From Corythucha ciliata (Eukaryota; Arthropoda; Insecta; Hemiptera; Tingidae): 64,000 nucleotides of DNA. A model generated the notes under the pieces. The model had not been told where the DNA came from. It worked only from the letters and a program-made list of their open reading frames with translations, and did no database searches. Where the stretch lies: contig CM075943.1 of the NCBI GenBank assembly GCA_038030265.1, positions 29,636,001 to 29,700,000 on the forward strand. Reading direction: 5' to 3'. The position numbers and the translations under genes are program-made. Shown here piece after piece: positions 1 through 11,868 of this stretch; within the stretch, counting starts at the first letter, position 1, and each line of letters starts with the position of its first letter.

Positions 1-1211
1 TTCAAGTATTGAACGAACTCAAAACTGGGGCCAAGCCTTTCACGATGGTAAATCATTTGAAACCATCAATGGTACCAGAGACCATAAAAATGAGCTATTC
101 ATGGTTTCAGGTTTTTGAGGATATCAGCGGAAACTGTTTTGTCGAGAATCCTCTAGCCCCCAAAGCAGATCTTAACTGCGAAACTGAACACTTTATTAGA
201 ACAGTCGAACAGGATCACGTTTTGGGTATCTATAGAAAAGAAGAGGTATACATATCATTCCACCAGCTAATGATTAAATTCACTCTTCATCCATTCGCCT
301 CTCACCCCTTCCCATTTATAGATTAGTTCGGATAAAGTTCCGGAAAAATCGGATATCAACGAGTCCGTCTTCCACGCCTCAGAAGAACTAACGAAATTAA
401 ATCTGCAATCTGAAGTCATGGCTTTCGCTACTAACTGCCCCGAATGTGGTTCGCCTTGCAATACCAACATGAAACTTACTCGTACGATTTAAGTTAGTTT
501 TAAGTTCGGAATTTATTTCCTTTTTTGTTTTAAAAAAAAAAAATGTGCTTTCAATTTCACAGAAATTCCGTACTTCAAGGAAGTTGTTATTATGGCCACG
601 AATTGTGAGTCTTGCGGTCACCGAACGAATGAAGTCAAATCGGCCGGTGGAATCGAAGAGAAGGGGGTCAAAATCCAAGTTAAAATTCGAGGAAGGGATG
701 ACTTTTCGAGGGATATTCTCAAGTCGGACACGTGCAGTTTGACTATTCCCGAGTTGGAATTTGAAGCTGGCTCGCACACACTGAGTGGTAAATTTACCAC
801 AGTTGAAGGTCTCCTGAAAGACATGAAAGAGGGCCTTGAAAAGGGCGGAGCGTTGTTCGGCATATTCAACGATACGAGAACCGATTCAAGTTCGGGGGCA
901 ATTCGAACGTGCGTTGGAAGGATGGAGCGAGTGCTCAATGGTGAAGAGTCAATAACGTTAATTTTGGATGATCCAGCGGGAAACAGCTATGTTCAGGTAG
1001 ATCTCAGGCTGCGTATTTTCGGCGAAAATGAGATGGCACGTACTTTTTGTCCTGGACATCTCTTTTTGTGTTTTTTAAGGTTCTAACGGATGATCCAAAC
1101 GAAGACGACGGCGTCAAATTAGAACACTACGAAAGATCGTTCGACCAGAACGAAGAGCTCGGACTAAATGACATGAAAACGGAAAACTACGAAGAAGACA
1201 TTGCATTATAA
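1..1211 (+). CDS. ZPR1: ZPR1 zinc-finger protein, 3' part (starts before the window)
   Basis: ZPR1 is a conserved eukaryotic protein with two repeated modules, each a C4 zinc finger plus a beta-rich domain; it binds eEF1A and shuttles between cytoplasm and nucleus. Five exons can be read: 3-47, 111-245, 322-481, 563-996 and 1080-1211 (TAA 1209-1211), with GT-AG introns of 63, 76, 81 and 83 bp. The first two encode the end of module 1, with [12 protein letters not shown] matching the family's DPSGNSFVENP box. Exon 3 carries the linker and the first half of the second finger (CPEC). Exon 4 completes it ([15 protein letters not shown]) and runs through [20 protein letters not shown] to [10 protein letters not shown]. 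Exon 5 ends with [16 protein letters not shown], the typical ZPR1 tail. All joins keep frame. The longer open frame at 592-1086 runs into the last intron and is not the true product. The N-terminal finger lies left of the window. Confidence 0.96.
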
Positions 1212-2263
1212 ATCATTTCAGCCAACTGTTGTCGTGAATAGTTTTTTGATTTGTTGAAGATAACTTTGATCTTGAAGAGAAATACTGAGCCCTCGGAGGA
1301 GTTCTACGTCTTTTCCGAAATCAAATTTGTATTCATAAAATTAAATTTTTTCAGCGAAATTTGAAAATATTCATCAAAAGGAGAACAAAACAAATGAGTC
1401 GAACGAAGAGCTTGAAATTTAAAGGTTAAGTTCAAGAGGGGTTTGAAATTATTTTAGGAATTGAATTGGAAAAATGAAGGAAACAGAGATTTTTCCTCGA
1501 AAAATATTACACTTCAATATTACACAGAGAATATGGCCCTGTTCTATAAATTTAGCAAGCAAGAGTGAATCCCCCCCCCCCCCCACTTCAATCCAGTTAA
1601 ATTTTTCTTATTCAAAACCAGATCCTGTTCTGTCGTTATGTTTTCGGTTTTTTGTTGCAATTGCCAAATATGGGCCGATAATTCTCAGTTTTTAATTACC
1701 TAAACGGATACCATTCCACGGTCTGTTATGCCCGTCGCAATGAGGAGTTTATTTGGGCCGAAAAATTCAATTTCTCAACTACATTTCCTCTGTTTTTTGT
1801 TGTTGGTTGGGGGCATCGATAACGGCAGTCACTGACCCTTGTTTTTTTACCCCCCACTCCATATTATTTCTTCCATGTTGCTGTAGTGAAGGGGAAGTTT
1901 GGTAATGCCACAAAAAAAAAAAAAAAAATGTTTCAGCTGACATCGGTTCCTGGACCGTTTATCCTGGATTATTTTGAGTTTTAGCGATTATCGTATAGTT
2001 CAAAATTTTGCCATTGGATCAAAATGCATTACTCATCGCGTTGTTAGATTTAAGATTTTGTGTGTGTTATTATTGCATCAATGGACAACAGGAGATGAAT
2101 ATTGAGAGAACTAGAGCTCTGTCCAGCCAATTTTGGAACTTTCAGGGCAATTTCCTAGTCAGCTTCGAGAAGAACTAGGTGCAGACTTCTTGCCAGATAT
2201 CCAAGGCTCTTCGCCCGAAGATATACATACATGGTTTTTGTGGGGAGAGGGGGTACATACATA
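1212..2263. other. ZPR1 3' flank, no gene seen
   Basis: No coding signal is recognised here. The stretch holds the ZPR1 3' UTR and flank, a poly-C run near 1569-1584 and a poly-A run near 1912-1928. No convincing AATAAA lies close to the ZPR1 stop; an ATTAAA occurs near 1340. Confidence 0.5.
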
Positions 2264-4327
2264 TTAGTACAGTGCAATTAGTAAAAAAAAAACGGCCCAA
2301 CCTCAACATCCAAAGTGAAAGTTCAACGCCAAATTGTTCCTCACAACCCACATATTGATTGGTAAAAAGTTCCACCATTTGGAGCTATGGGTTTGGGTGG
2401 GAGGGGGTAATAAGTTAGTAAATTCTTATTTTGTTCCAGTATTTCTCAAATATTTCGAAATCTTTGAGGTTAATCGTGAAAATGAGAATTTACAAAAATA
2501 ATCTTCATCACATTGCCCACAAAAATGATCCGCGAGACAATGTTACTTGAGTGAACGGTTCGAGAGTTACGGCGGGTGTAGAAGTAAACATTTTTTGAAG
2601 TTCGACGTTTTTTGTCGAAAAAACTGGCTTAAAGAAACTTTTTGTTTTTTGCATGGTTGAGTTTTGTAAAGTCAAATTCCAATTGAAGTGGACGGTAGAG
2701 TATGTTAATAAAATGCCCTTCAAGGGACAACAACCTCCTCCTCCTTCACAAGGGGCGCTACATTTGATGGGATTATAGGCTTTCATTTATGCCTAGGCCA
2801 TAAACACAGAGTGGATCCGTATTGCTATGACACAAAATTTTGGGTGAAACTACGTCTAAAGCCGAGTACAACGCCACTTCCGGATGGGTCCTATCGAGAT
2901 CCATTCAAGATTTATGATTTTTTTTAATTAAAGGAAATTACGGCAATTGCTTTGAAAAATCCCAGATTTCTTGGCTTACATTACACTTGATCCAATTCTT
3001 GATGACATTTTCAGAAACTACAGACAATTTCGGTTAAGATAGAGGTCATTTCATTGCTTGAAATGATCGTCAAATCCTAAAATCTGGCCTTTTGTCGTAG
3101 ATTCACGTAAATTCCGCAGTAAGTGCGCTTTCGAAAAGATTGCAGTACCCAAACGGCTTTTTCCGCAGACTTGTGATGCATGACAAAAACGTCCCCATAT
3201 TATCAGCTTTTTTATGGTGTATTCACATACCATGTTACCACTGACATTTATCGACGAATATCGTGAGCGATTGTTATTTATTCTGCAGAAAAATGCGTTT
3301 CTGGGCATTCTCGCGATATTATCGCGGGAAATGTCAGGGGAGCCGTTAAATGTGAATACGCCATAACAAACTTCAGAAAATAAGGGACTTTTTTTTTAGC
3401 ATCGTCAGTCTGTGGAAAAACCCGTTCGGATACAGCACTGTTCTGGAAAACGTACAATTTATGGAGTTTACGTAAATCTATGACAAAAGGCCAAATTTAT
3501 AGGAGTTGATGATGATTTCAAGCAATGAAATGGCCTCCATCTCACATGAAATTTTCCATAGTTCCCGAAACTGCCATCAATATTTGGATTAGGTGCGATA
3601 TAAGCCGAGAAATCGCGGATCTTTGAACGAAATTGCCCTGTTTTTGCCTTATAATGAAAAAAAATCATAAACCAGGAATGGCTCGAGATAGGACGTCTCC
3701 GGAGGTGACATTGTACTCGGCTTTAGACCTAGTTTCACCCAAAATTTTGAATCTGAGTAATACGGATTCACCTTGTGTATATGGCCTAGGCCAAAGGAAG
3801 CCTATTATCCCTTAAAAAGTAGCGCCCCTTGAGAAGAAGAGAAGGTTTTTGTCCCTCCAAGGGCATATATTACTAACACTTTACCCGAAATTTCAATTTG
3901 ACCCGCCACCGAAATTTCAATTTGATTTTACAAAAGACAATCGTGCAAACAAAACAAAGTTTCCTTATGCCAGTTTTTTCGACTAAAAACGTCGAAATAC
4001 GAAAAATGTTTACTACTACACCCGCCGTAACTCTCGAACCGTTCACTCAAGTAAGATTATCTCGGGGATCATTTTTGTGGGCAATTTGATGAAGATTATT
4101 TTTGTAGACGCTCTTTTTCACGCTAAACCTCATAGATTTCGAAACATTTGAGAAGTACTGGAACAAAATAAGAATTTACTAACTTATTACCCCCTCCCAT
4201 CCAAACCCATAGCTCCAAATTGTGAAACTTTTTACCAATCAATATGTGGGTTGTGAGGAACAATTTGGCGTTGAAGGGAAACTTTCACTTTGAATGTTGG
4301 GGTTTAGGTTTAATTGCACCGTACTAT
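2264..4327. mobile_element. Fold-back element FB1, copy 1 (about 2-kb palindrome)
   Basis: The left half (2264 to about 3285) is matched in reverse complement by the right half (about 3290 to 4327) almost end to end. For example, the block at 2560-2600 containing CGAGAGTTACGGCGGGTGTA reappears inverted at 4015-4045, and GGGTTTGGGTGGGAGGGGGT at 2389-2408 is inverted around 4190-4207. Short indels break the symmetry. No intact open frame is present. One block of each arm (around 2830-2890 and 3690-3760) resembles the reverse-transcriptase fragment at 23311-23508. Two further copies lie at 6232-7749 and 9445-10130. Confidence 0.85.
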
Positions 4328-4420
4328 ATCGAAACCTGAGAACCCACAGGGCCAATCTACACTATTTGAACATCGGGGCTAACGGGCTAATCTGAAAGCT
4401 GTTAGAGGTCTAAAATCGGT

Positions 4421-4500
4421 TAGGCAAATCTGAATTTCTGGGTCATGATTTTAGGGCAAATCTGAATTTCTGGGTCATGATTTTTAGGGCAAATCTGCAA
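4421..4500. repeat. Short direct repeat of about 33 bp
   Basis: The string AGGGCAAATCTGAATTTCTG followed by GGTCATGATTTT occurs twice in a row and a third, partial unit begins (AGGGCAAATCTGC). It sits just right of fold-back copy 1 and has no coding meaning that I can see. Confidence 0.7.
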
Positions 4501-4599
4501 AAACTATAATCTTCTCCGCGGGGCATTTTATTGTCAATCTGAAGGACCAAATACTTCGCGTATTCATCTGTTGTAGTAGCGGCTGTCAAACATTCTGGG

Positions 4600-5420
4600 G
4601 AATGATGGAATGGAGTCTTTTTAGTTAGTGCTTCTCGTGAGCGTTTTGTGTTCCGAGCTTTCTGTGGTTTCTGGTTTGAGTGTTTTGTAGGTAGAGCTTT
4701 CTGTGGTGAGCATTTCGTGGCTACAGCCTTTTGAGATGAGTGAATTTTGAGGTTAGAACGTCTTGTGGTCTTAGCGCATTTGTGATTGAAGCTATTTGAT
4801 GTTTGAAAAAGGAAAATAGCTCTTAATTCGTGGCTAAATTTGAGAAAAGGCGCTCATTAAGCTCCATTTCAGAAAACGCCATGTTGCCATTATGAAGGCA
4901 ACGTAGCTGAAATTCAGAAAAATTCGGGGCTAAAATTGAGGAAAAGCGTTAACTCGCGGCTAAAATTGAGAAAAAGTACCAACTCGTCGCTGACTGTGAA
5001 TGGATAATGCTAAGTTGAATATTAAGTGCTGATTCATTGCTAAAATTCAGAAAAATCGCTAGTTCACTGCAAAATTGTGAAAAAGTGTCAAGGCTAAATG
5101 TGAAGAAATCGCTAATTCATGGCCAAAATTAATAACGCTAATTCAGGGCTAGAATTGAAAGCGCTCATTTAAAACTAAAATTGAGAAAACGCGATCAACT
5201 ACACACGGCAAAAATGGAGAAAAAGTGTTAATTCACGGCTAAAATTGAGACAAAGCGCTAATTCTTGTCTAATTATGAATACATCGGTGATTTTCTGCTG
5301 ATTTAGAAAAAGAACTCTTAATCGCTGCCAAAATTGAGAAAAACGCTAATTTCCAACTATGCTAAATTAAAGAGAAAAAGCTCCATTCGTAGATGAAATT
5401 GAGAGAACCGTGACATTGAA
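4600..5420. repeat. Degenerate ~30-bp minisatellite, family A
   Basis: About two dozen imperfect units resembling GCTAATTCGCGGCTAAAATT followed by GAGAAAAA follow each other, especially at 4900-5400. Unit length wobbles around 28-31 bp, so no reading frame is kept. The left part (4620-4800) has a more diverged GTTTTGTGGTTAGAGC-like unit. The same family recurs near 22.1, 37.8, 42.1, 48.3 and 49.1 kb, in both orientations. Confidence 0.75.
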
Positions 5421-6231
5421 TTCATGATATACAACCTCAGAAAGGTTGCAAAAAGTGGTTTTCGGCATGCCGTCGCCGGTCCATCTCTCGCTTTTTTTTT
5501 TCTTTTTTTTCTGATGAATTGCACTTTTGGTGTTTTCATCGCACTTGAAACTTGGTCATTTCTTGATATGAGAAGCACAAACCGTTGCTTTGAGAACAAA
5601 TTATTTATATGACATCATGTTCTTCCCGTACCGAAATGTCCTTTTCAATTACAACTTAAAAACAAGTGGTTCCGGAATTTGTTTGAAATTAAATTTGGTT
5701 ATTTTAAAATTAATTTTTGAAACTTGTGAACTTGGAGACACGTTTCCCCTAGATTATTTTAAGTTTTAGCGAATTTTTGCCATGCGTAAGCGTTCTCACG
5801 TGAAAAAGTGGAGAGAATAGTGGCTCCCGGACAGCAGACACATGTGACCAAGTTGTATGTACTTGTATTTCCTCGACCCCCTTCCAATCTTACTTTGCCT
5901 TCTCGGCATCACGTAAATTATCGCCGTATTTCTGCACCAATCCTGGGTTTCAAGGATTCATTTAAATCTCCAGGAAATTCTGCACGTACAGTAAGTATGT
6001 TGTGCGTCATTGGGACTGAAAGCGGTTTTTGCCCCCACCTTCGCGGCCTTTCTTACGCGGCTGAACAGTTGACAACAGAAATGAAGTAAATACTTAAAAT
6101 TAGGAAATTGTGTCCTCTTTTATCTCAAATAAGGGGTCCTTTTACGTAATCGCATAGCTTGTGAATTTTCCAAAAAATACCAGAAAAATTCAATTGTTTC
6201 CATGTTTTTTGTGAATTTTTTGCGAAAAAAA
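5421..6231. other. No gene seen
   Basis: No conserved protein is recognised. The segment around 5920-6000 (TTTCTGCACCAATCCTGG and following) resembles a segment near 49465-49520, so this is repeat-derived at least in part. Confidence 0.4.
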
Positions 6232-7749
6232 AACATAGTCCAGTAGACAGAGCAAAAAAAGTGGGGTCTGCTGGAAAAAATTCCAAAGTTATTGAAACTG
6301 GTACGGGGATGCTGTGGGATAACTCTGTCAAGTTTTCCAACTCGAGAACCATGTGCTAACTTAGGGAGGGCCGAAAAACCTAATAATTTTCGGACTTTTT
6401 TAGGGTTTTCCTCATAACGTCGAAACTAACAATAAGCGGTTTCCGTCCAAAATGTTAATTTTTAAATTTTTAGAGCAATAAATTTGCTACGATTTTGTTG
6501 AAATACGTTTTTGCTCAAACTCAATATCAACCGATACACAGGCATTCAAAGTTGGATGAATTTTCCTAAAACAAAGGTTCTGTCCCACAAACTATATCAT
6601 AGATCATCTATATATTACGGTAATCCCTGATCAATATAGATTATATTGAAAGCTCTGAAACACGGGAGAGGGAGGGGTCCGCTGATAAAACTGGCTACTA
6701 ACCTGTGGCCTAGTAATTAGCTAGGCAATACGTACAATATAGAGTGGATTCTAGTTATTGTGACACAACATTTTTGGGGAAAGTGCGTATAAAGCCGAAT
6801 ACAACGCCAATTTCGAACGTGTCTTATCTCTATCCACTTAAGATGTACGATTTGGTTTTATTAAAAACATAAAACAGTCATTGAATTCAAAAATCACAGA
6901 TTTCTCAGTTTACATTGCACCTGTTGCATGACGTTGATGACAGTTTAAGAAACTACGGAAAATTTCCGTAAGGATTGAGGCTATTTCATTGCTTAAAAGC
7001 ATCATCAACTCCTAAGAATGTCATAGATTCACGAAAAATCCATAATTTGTACGTTTTCTAAAACATTGCTGGACCTAAGCCGCTTCCTCCACAGGCTGCG
7101 ATGCATCACAATAACGTCTCCTTCTTCTAAGCTTTGTTATGTCCTTGTTCTAAGCTTGTGTATTCACATTTTATGTTACCGCTGACGTTCCTAGTGATAA
7201 CGTCGTGAGAAATTGTAACTTCTTCTGTGGAAAACACCGTTTTTGTACATTCTCGCGACGTCAGTGGTTCGCGAGAAACGTCAATGGTAACATGAAATAC
7301 GAACACACCTTAGCCAAGCTTATAAGATGGGGACGTTATTGTGGTGCATCACCAGCTTGTGGAGAAATCCGTTTCGGTACAACAATGTTTTGGAAAACGT
7401 AAAAATTATAGAATTTTCGTGAATCTATGACAAAAGGCCTGATTCTTAGGATTTGATGATGCTTTTGAGCAATGAAATAGCCTCAATCCTTACGAATCTT
7501 TCAGAAGCTTCCAAGAAGCTTAAAAATGAACATTTTAGTCGCAAATCGCTTAGTTTCGACTTTATGAGTGAAAACCCTTAAAAGGTCCGAAAATTATGAG
7601 GTTTTTGGACCTTCCCCAAGTTAGCACAGGGTTCTCGAGTTGGAAAACTTGACAGAGTCGTCCCACAGCATCCCTGAACAACCAGTAAAAGTTCCAATAA
7701 CTTCAGAATTTTTTCCGGGTACAATGAACATATCTAATGGACTAACATG
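6232..7749. mobile_element. Fold-back element FB1 family, copy 2
   Basis: This is a second large palindrome. Outer arms 6232-6480 and 7505-7749 match in reverse complement (for example CCAACTCGAGAACC at 6336-6349 and GGTTCTCGAGTTGG at 7630-7643). The inner part 6740-7500 is itself a palindrome centred near 7215 and is related to the core of copy 1 (the ATGACAAAAGGCC, GCAATGAAAT and GGGGACGTT blocks are shared). The stretch 6480-6735 lacks a partner, so one arm has gained or lost sequence. No intact coding frame is present. Confidence 0.8.
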
Positions 7750-8811
7750 TTTCCCGTCAAAAATTGTGTTGGCAAGCCACTGATTCGTGTTCAGCAGCCC
7801 AAAATACCATTTAGTACCAAAAATCAAAACAACATAAAAACTTTCCTTCTAAACACCCAAGATGCCTGGAGGGTTGTGATCAAAAGTTTAACTATGAGAC
7901 GAGATGAGATTGACATTAGGTCTTTTTGGGCGACCCTCCAAACCTCCAAAGTTTCAAATTTTGCAAGTTGTGTAGCTATTAAACCAATTAAACACAAGCT
8001 GCTATGTAAAGAACCTACAAATTTGTAACTTTTGTAGCTTCTGTAAGTCGCACGAAAAGACCTATTAACAGCAAAAATGTACGCACACATGGCTGGGAAA
8101 TTCACTCTCATCTCGTCTCACACTCTCACTTTTCTGTGACAGCCTCGCAAGACTAACATGTTTTAAAGAAAACGTGTCACTTCCACAAATAGTCACTGCC
8201 ATGAAAAAATGGCACTTCAAATTCGTATACAGCATTCAAAAAACAATTTACTCCAAAAGCAAAACTTGCACTGTCTGTCCCTTCTTGAATACCTTTTCAA
8301 GGACCGCCCATGAGATCAAATCTTCTGTTGGTAAAAACAGTGTTATATAAAATCAAGGTCTTGCCTAAACGAATACATTGAGATACCATAATTAATGTAA
8401 TGATATGTCCTTGGCCGAAAGATTAGTTATTGGGACGAGAAGGAAAATGAAATTCCTATCCACCCTCTTAAATGTCTGTGATGTGCCACGTGAAAGCGTC
8501 CCACCGCGTGTACGGATCTCTCACTCAGACTTGGCTGTTATGGCTTCCATATTCGGCAATGCCCAGTTTCGATTTTTAGTAAAATTTTATCAAGTGAGGT
8601 GCACGAGGGTTTACGTTATTTTCTGAAAAATGTCAAACAACATACTAAATCAGTTTAATCCAGGATCATGATATTCATCTCAAATAAGTGATTCATGTCT
8701 GACTATAACTTATACTCGATTACCTATGCCTTATACCTCTCGATTGACCTAAGCGCAGCTGCGCAAGAGTCCCTTGTTTCATCTTAATTTTATTTCAGGA
8801 TAGATTCGTAT
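7750..8811. other. No gene seen
   Basis: Only short chance frames occur. No similarity to a known protein and no clear repeat structure was noticed. Confidence 0.4.
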
Positions 8812-9042
8812 TTCATTTACGAAAAATTCATCATTGGGTTCGCCATGATAGCGGCAAATGTGAGTCATGAATGAGGCATTCCGGAATCGTACCGTCCTCG
8901 GATTTGTGTTCTAGAGGTTCTGAAAAGTGCAAAAAATGTATCGTAACCCCGAACGGGTAATGTAATGAAATAACACTGGCGACTTCCGCGTGACAACATT
9001 TTTATTTCATTATTGGTACTAAATTTATTACACCCGTTCGCT
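8812..9042. repeat. Decayed MITE ends and a small hairpin
   Basis: The part at 8812-8945 is a worn copy of the sequence shared by 15801-15925, 46236-46350, 48917-49084 and 56010-56130 (recognisable by GTGTTCTAGAGGTTCTGAAA). It is followed by a hairpin whose ends are CGAACGGGTAAT and ATTACACCCGTTCG near 8950 and 9040. Confidence 0.5.
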
Positions 9043-9444
9043 AGAAATATGATTGTTGATTTACAACATGTTTGTTTGCAAGCTATAGGAGACATTTTGA
9101 GAACGGTGTGGGGGGGAGGGCTGCAGGCGTCTATAAGGATTTATTTGAACGAATCGCTGTGATTCAGTGCGGGGTGATCGTGCGGAATGAATCAGCATAT
9201 TATATTGTGCGTACGTTGTTATGGTCGAATTCCTACCCCCAAACCTAGTCAGAAAATCAAATCAAAACAAAATATTAGGAAATAAAAAAATAAAAACCAC
9301 CATTTGTTGAAGTATTTATTCTGTGAGCGAACTATAACTTGTTTTGCTTTTATCAGCACGTGTTCCTAGTTGATTCCCACATGAAATCACGATTTTCATT
9401 CATCACGATGACATGACAAAATGAACAAAATAACAGTGAAATAA

Positions 9445-10130
9445 AACGGAACAACCTCAACGTCCAACGTAAACATTTTCCCTTCAACGCCAAATTGTTC
9501 CTTACAACCCACATGTTGATTGTCAAAAAGTTCCACCATTTGGAGCAACGGTTTTGGGTGGGAGGGGGTAATAAGTGAATAAATTCTTACTTTGTTCCAG
9601 TATTTCTCAAATATTTCGAACCAAAAATAGATTTTTGATAGAAAACAGCTTATTTGGTACGGCAATCTTTTGGAAAACATATACAAATTAAGGAGTTTTA
9701 CGTGAATCTATGACAAAAGGCCAAATTTCTGCGAGTTGACGATGATTTCAAGCAATGAAATGGCCTCTATCCTGCATGAAATTGTCCATAGTTTCTGAAA
9801 CTCCCATCAATGTTTGGTTTAGATGCGGTACAAGCAGAGAAATCGCGGATTCTTGAAAGAAATTTACCATTTTTGTTTGTTTTATAAAGAAAAAATCAGG
9901 AATGGCTTGAGGTAGGACACCTCCGGAGATGGCATTGTACTCGGATTTAGACGTAGATTCACCCAAAATTTTGTGTCACAGTAATACGGATTCACTTAGT
10001 ATATATGACCTAGGCCTATGGAAGCCTATTATCCCTTAAAAAGTATAGCGCCCCTTGAGAAGGAGGTTGTTGTCCCTTTAAGGGCATATTGTCAACATTC
10101 TATCTATAGACAACCACGCAACAGAAAAAA
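9445..10130. mobile_element. Fold-back element FB1 family, copy 3 (internal deletion)
   Basis: Positions 9445-9618 match the outer left arm of copy 1 (2290-2460: CAACGCCAAATTGTTCCT, GTGGGAGGGGGTAATAAGT), while 9625-10130 match its right half (about 3425-3950: ATGACAAAAGGCCAAATTT, GCCTATTATCCCTTAAAAAG). The sequence between these two blocks in copy 1 is missing, so this copy has lost the centre and the palindrome. The junction lies near 9619-9630. Confidence 0.75.
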
Positions 10131-10439
10131 AAGTTGAATTGGGCCACTTTCATGAATCCGCGTAACAAAAAATCTGAAGCCTTCGAACCAATAGAATTCA
10201 GCTGGGATGAAATAGGTAGGTTGGAGGTCTCTCCAATTTATTTCTTCCTCTTCTTGCATATGTTATGGTGCTATTACTACGGTGACCAGAGGTCCTTCTT
10301 TTGGAAGGACGGTACTTCTTTTCAGCTCATGGTCCTGTGTTCCTTTGCGTTCTCGAAAGGACCCTAAAAGGTACTTCTTTCAAAACAGGGTACTTCCTGA
10401 AAGCCTGAAGAAACTCGTGAAGAAAAATAGACTGTACCG

Positions 10440-10464
10440 AAATAATAATAATAATAATAATAAT
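10440..10464. repeat. (AAT)n microsatellite
   Basis: About eight uninterrupted AAT triplets. Confidence 0.9.
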
Positions 10465-10654
10465 CCGGGGGCCCACCGTATGAAAAATCCGGGTCATTTG
10501 ATCGTGTCTGCCACCTGCACACGACGTTTTTTTATGATCCAGGAGATGACACTTCTGAGATCGCCAGACATTTTCTGCGGGACAGGGTCCCACACCAGAG
10601 CTAGCTGCAGGCGAACACCCCTTTGGGCCTCTCCTACGCCGTTTTGGATCCTCC

Positions 10655-11068
10655 GGAAGCCAATTTCGTGTTTCGGCTCTTTCAAACCCCAATTTTTTTT
10701 TTCGCTCCTCCAAATGCCAATTTCGTGTTTTGGCTCTTTAAAAACCAAATTGTGTGTTTTGGCTCCTTCAAAAGCCAATTTAGTGTTTTTGGCACCTTTG
10801 AAAGCCAATTTCATGTTTCGGCTCCATCAAATGCCAATTTTGCGTTTTGGCTCCTTCAAAAGCCAATTGTTTGTTTTGATCGAATCCTCCGGAAGCCAAT
10901 TTCGTGTTTCGGCTCTGTCGAAACCGAATTTTTTGTTTTGGCTCCTCCAAATGCCAATTTCGTGTTTTGTCTCCTTACAAAGCCAATTTCGTGTATTGCC
11001 TTTTTCAAAACCCAATTTTGTGTTTTGGCTCATTCAAAAGCCAATTTTGTGTTTTGGCCATTTTGGTC
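10655..11068. repeat. 29-bp minisatellite, family B
   Basis: Around 14 imperfect copies of a unit close to CCAATTTCGTGTTTTGGCTC plus CTTCAAAAG are arranged head to tail. Because 29 is not a multiple of three, successive units are read in all three frames, which creates long but meaningless open frames here (for example 10282-11208). Related, more diverged units occur at 13.4-14.25, 36.2-37.1, 50.1-50.7 and 58.06-58.44 kb. Confidence 0.85.
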
Positions 11069-11257
11069 ATGTTCTAATTAGAATCAGTGGCAGAATAGTG
11101 GAACTAGGATCAGTGGCCGAGACAGAGGGTAGAATTAGTGGCCTCTCCGTCCTTTCTCCTCCATCAATCCCAACACCCCCCTCAAATATTTCTTCTTCTC
11201 CTTTATAGCATTGGGGTCCTTCTTTCGTCTGGGAAAAATCTGGTCACCCTAGCTATT

Positions 11258-11705
11258 ACACGTGAGAGGAAATCTCGAGATTTGAACTCTCTAAGAGTCC
11301 CTGGTACGGGCAGGCGGCAGTGGGGGGGGGGGGAGAACTCTCTGGTTCGTTTACACTGGCGAGTTAAGCTCTCAAGAGTACTCGAGCTCGGGCTCTCGGT
11401 GGGGTGGGGGTCCCGCCCCGCCGTTCTATGAAAGCATGTGAAGCATGTGTCCAAGAATCTACCAATCATGTTGGAGAAAACTTGGATGCCAAACAAAAAA
11501 TGTCCGTCCCCTTTACTTGAGCCTCTTTTTACAATGTTGTGACGTCACATCCCTATTTTTCAACCTTTCAATTTTCTGCATGGGAGTGGGGCAAAAAAAA
11601 AGTTTTTAAAGTGTTTCTTCGTGATCATTTCGTCCTAATAACTCATTTTCCACGCATTTAAACGTTTTTTATTTTTCCAGAAAATGGTCCATTGCACCTT
11701 ACTAA
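11258..11705. other. No gene seen
   Basis: Contains a poly-G run near 11322-11332 and GC-rich stretches to 11425, typical of worn transposon ends. No protein is recognised. Confidence 0.4.
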
Positions 11706-11868
11706 TTAGGGGTATTCATGAAAATTGTTAAACCTTTGTTTTGTTGTATGCTAAATTCCGGACAGATGGGTGTTGTCCATAGAAACGGAGAAACTGAACC
11801 AAAAAAACGAAATAACAGGTTTTACGTCGATAACATAATGTTAAACTTCTGAGCATGAATACCCCTAA
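11706..11868. mobile_element. MITE family M1, copy 1
   Basis: A 160-bp element runs from TAGGGGTATTCATG to CATGAATACCCCTA, with TA on each side as expected for a Tc1/mariner-type insertion. Inner landmarks are GAAACGGAGAAACTGAAC and TACGTCGATAACAT. Other copies: 58998-59155 and 62934-63094 (both inverted), and one split by a large insertion (41739-41771 plus 48678-48802). Confidence 0.85.

Larger units (their letters stand above)
10279..11257. mobile_element. Possible TIR element enclosing a minisatellite
   Basis: The left end has GGTGACCAGAGGTCCTTCTT near 10281 and the right end GGTCCTTCTTTCG...TCTGGTCACC near 11213-11250. The terminal GGTGACCAGA is inverted at the right end. Between them lie an (AAT)n run and the 29-bp tandem repeat. 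No transposase is seen. Confidence 0.4.

Noticed and set aside
592..1086. ZPR1 exon 4 read through to 1086
   Set aside because: Family similarity stops at NSYVQ (996), a GT donor follows, and the tail resumes at 1080 after an AG acceptor.
10282..11208. 308-codon open frame with overlapping 152-codon frame
   Set aside because: It follows the 29-bp repeat, which is open in several frames at once; the residues are a shifting translation of one unit and match no protein family.
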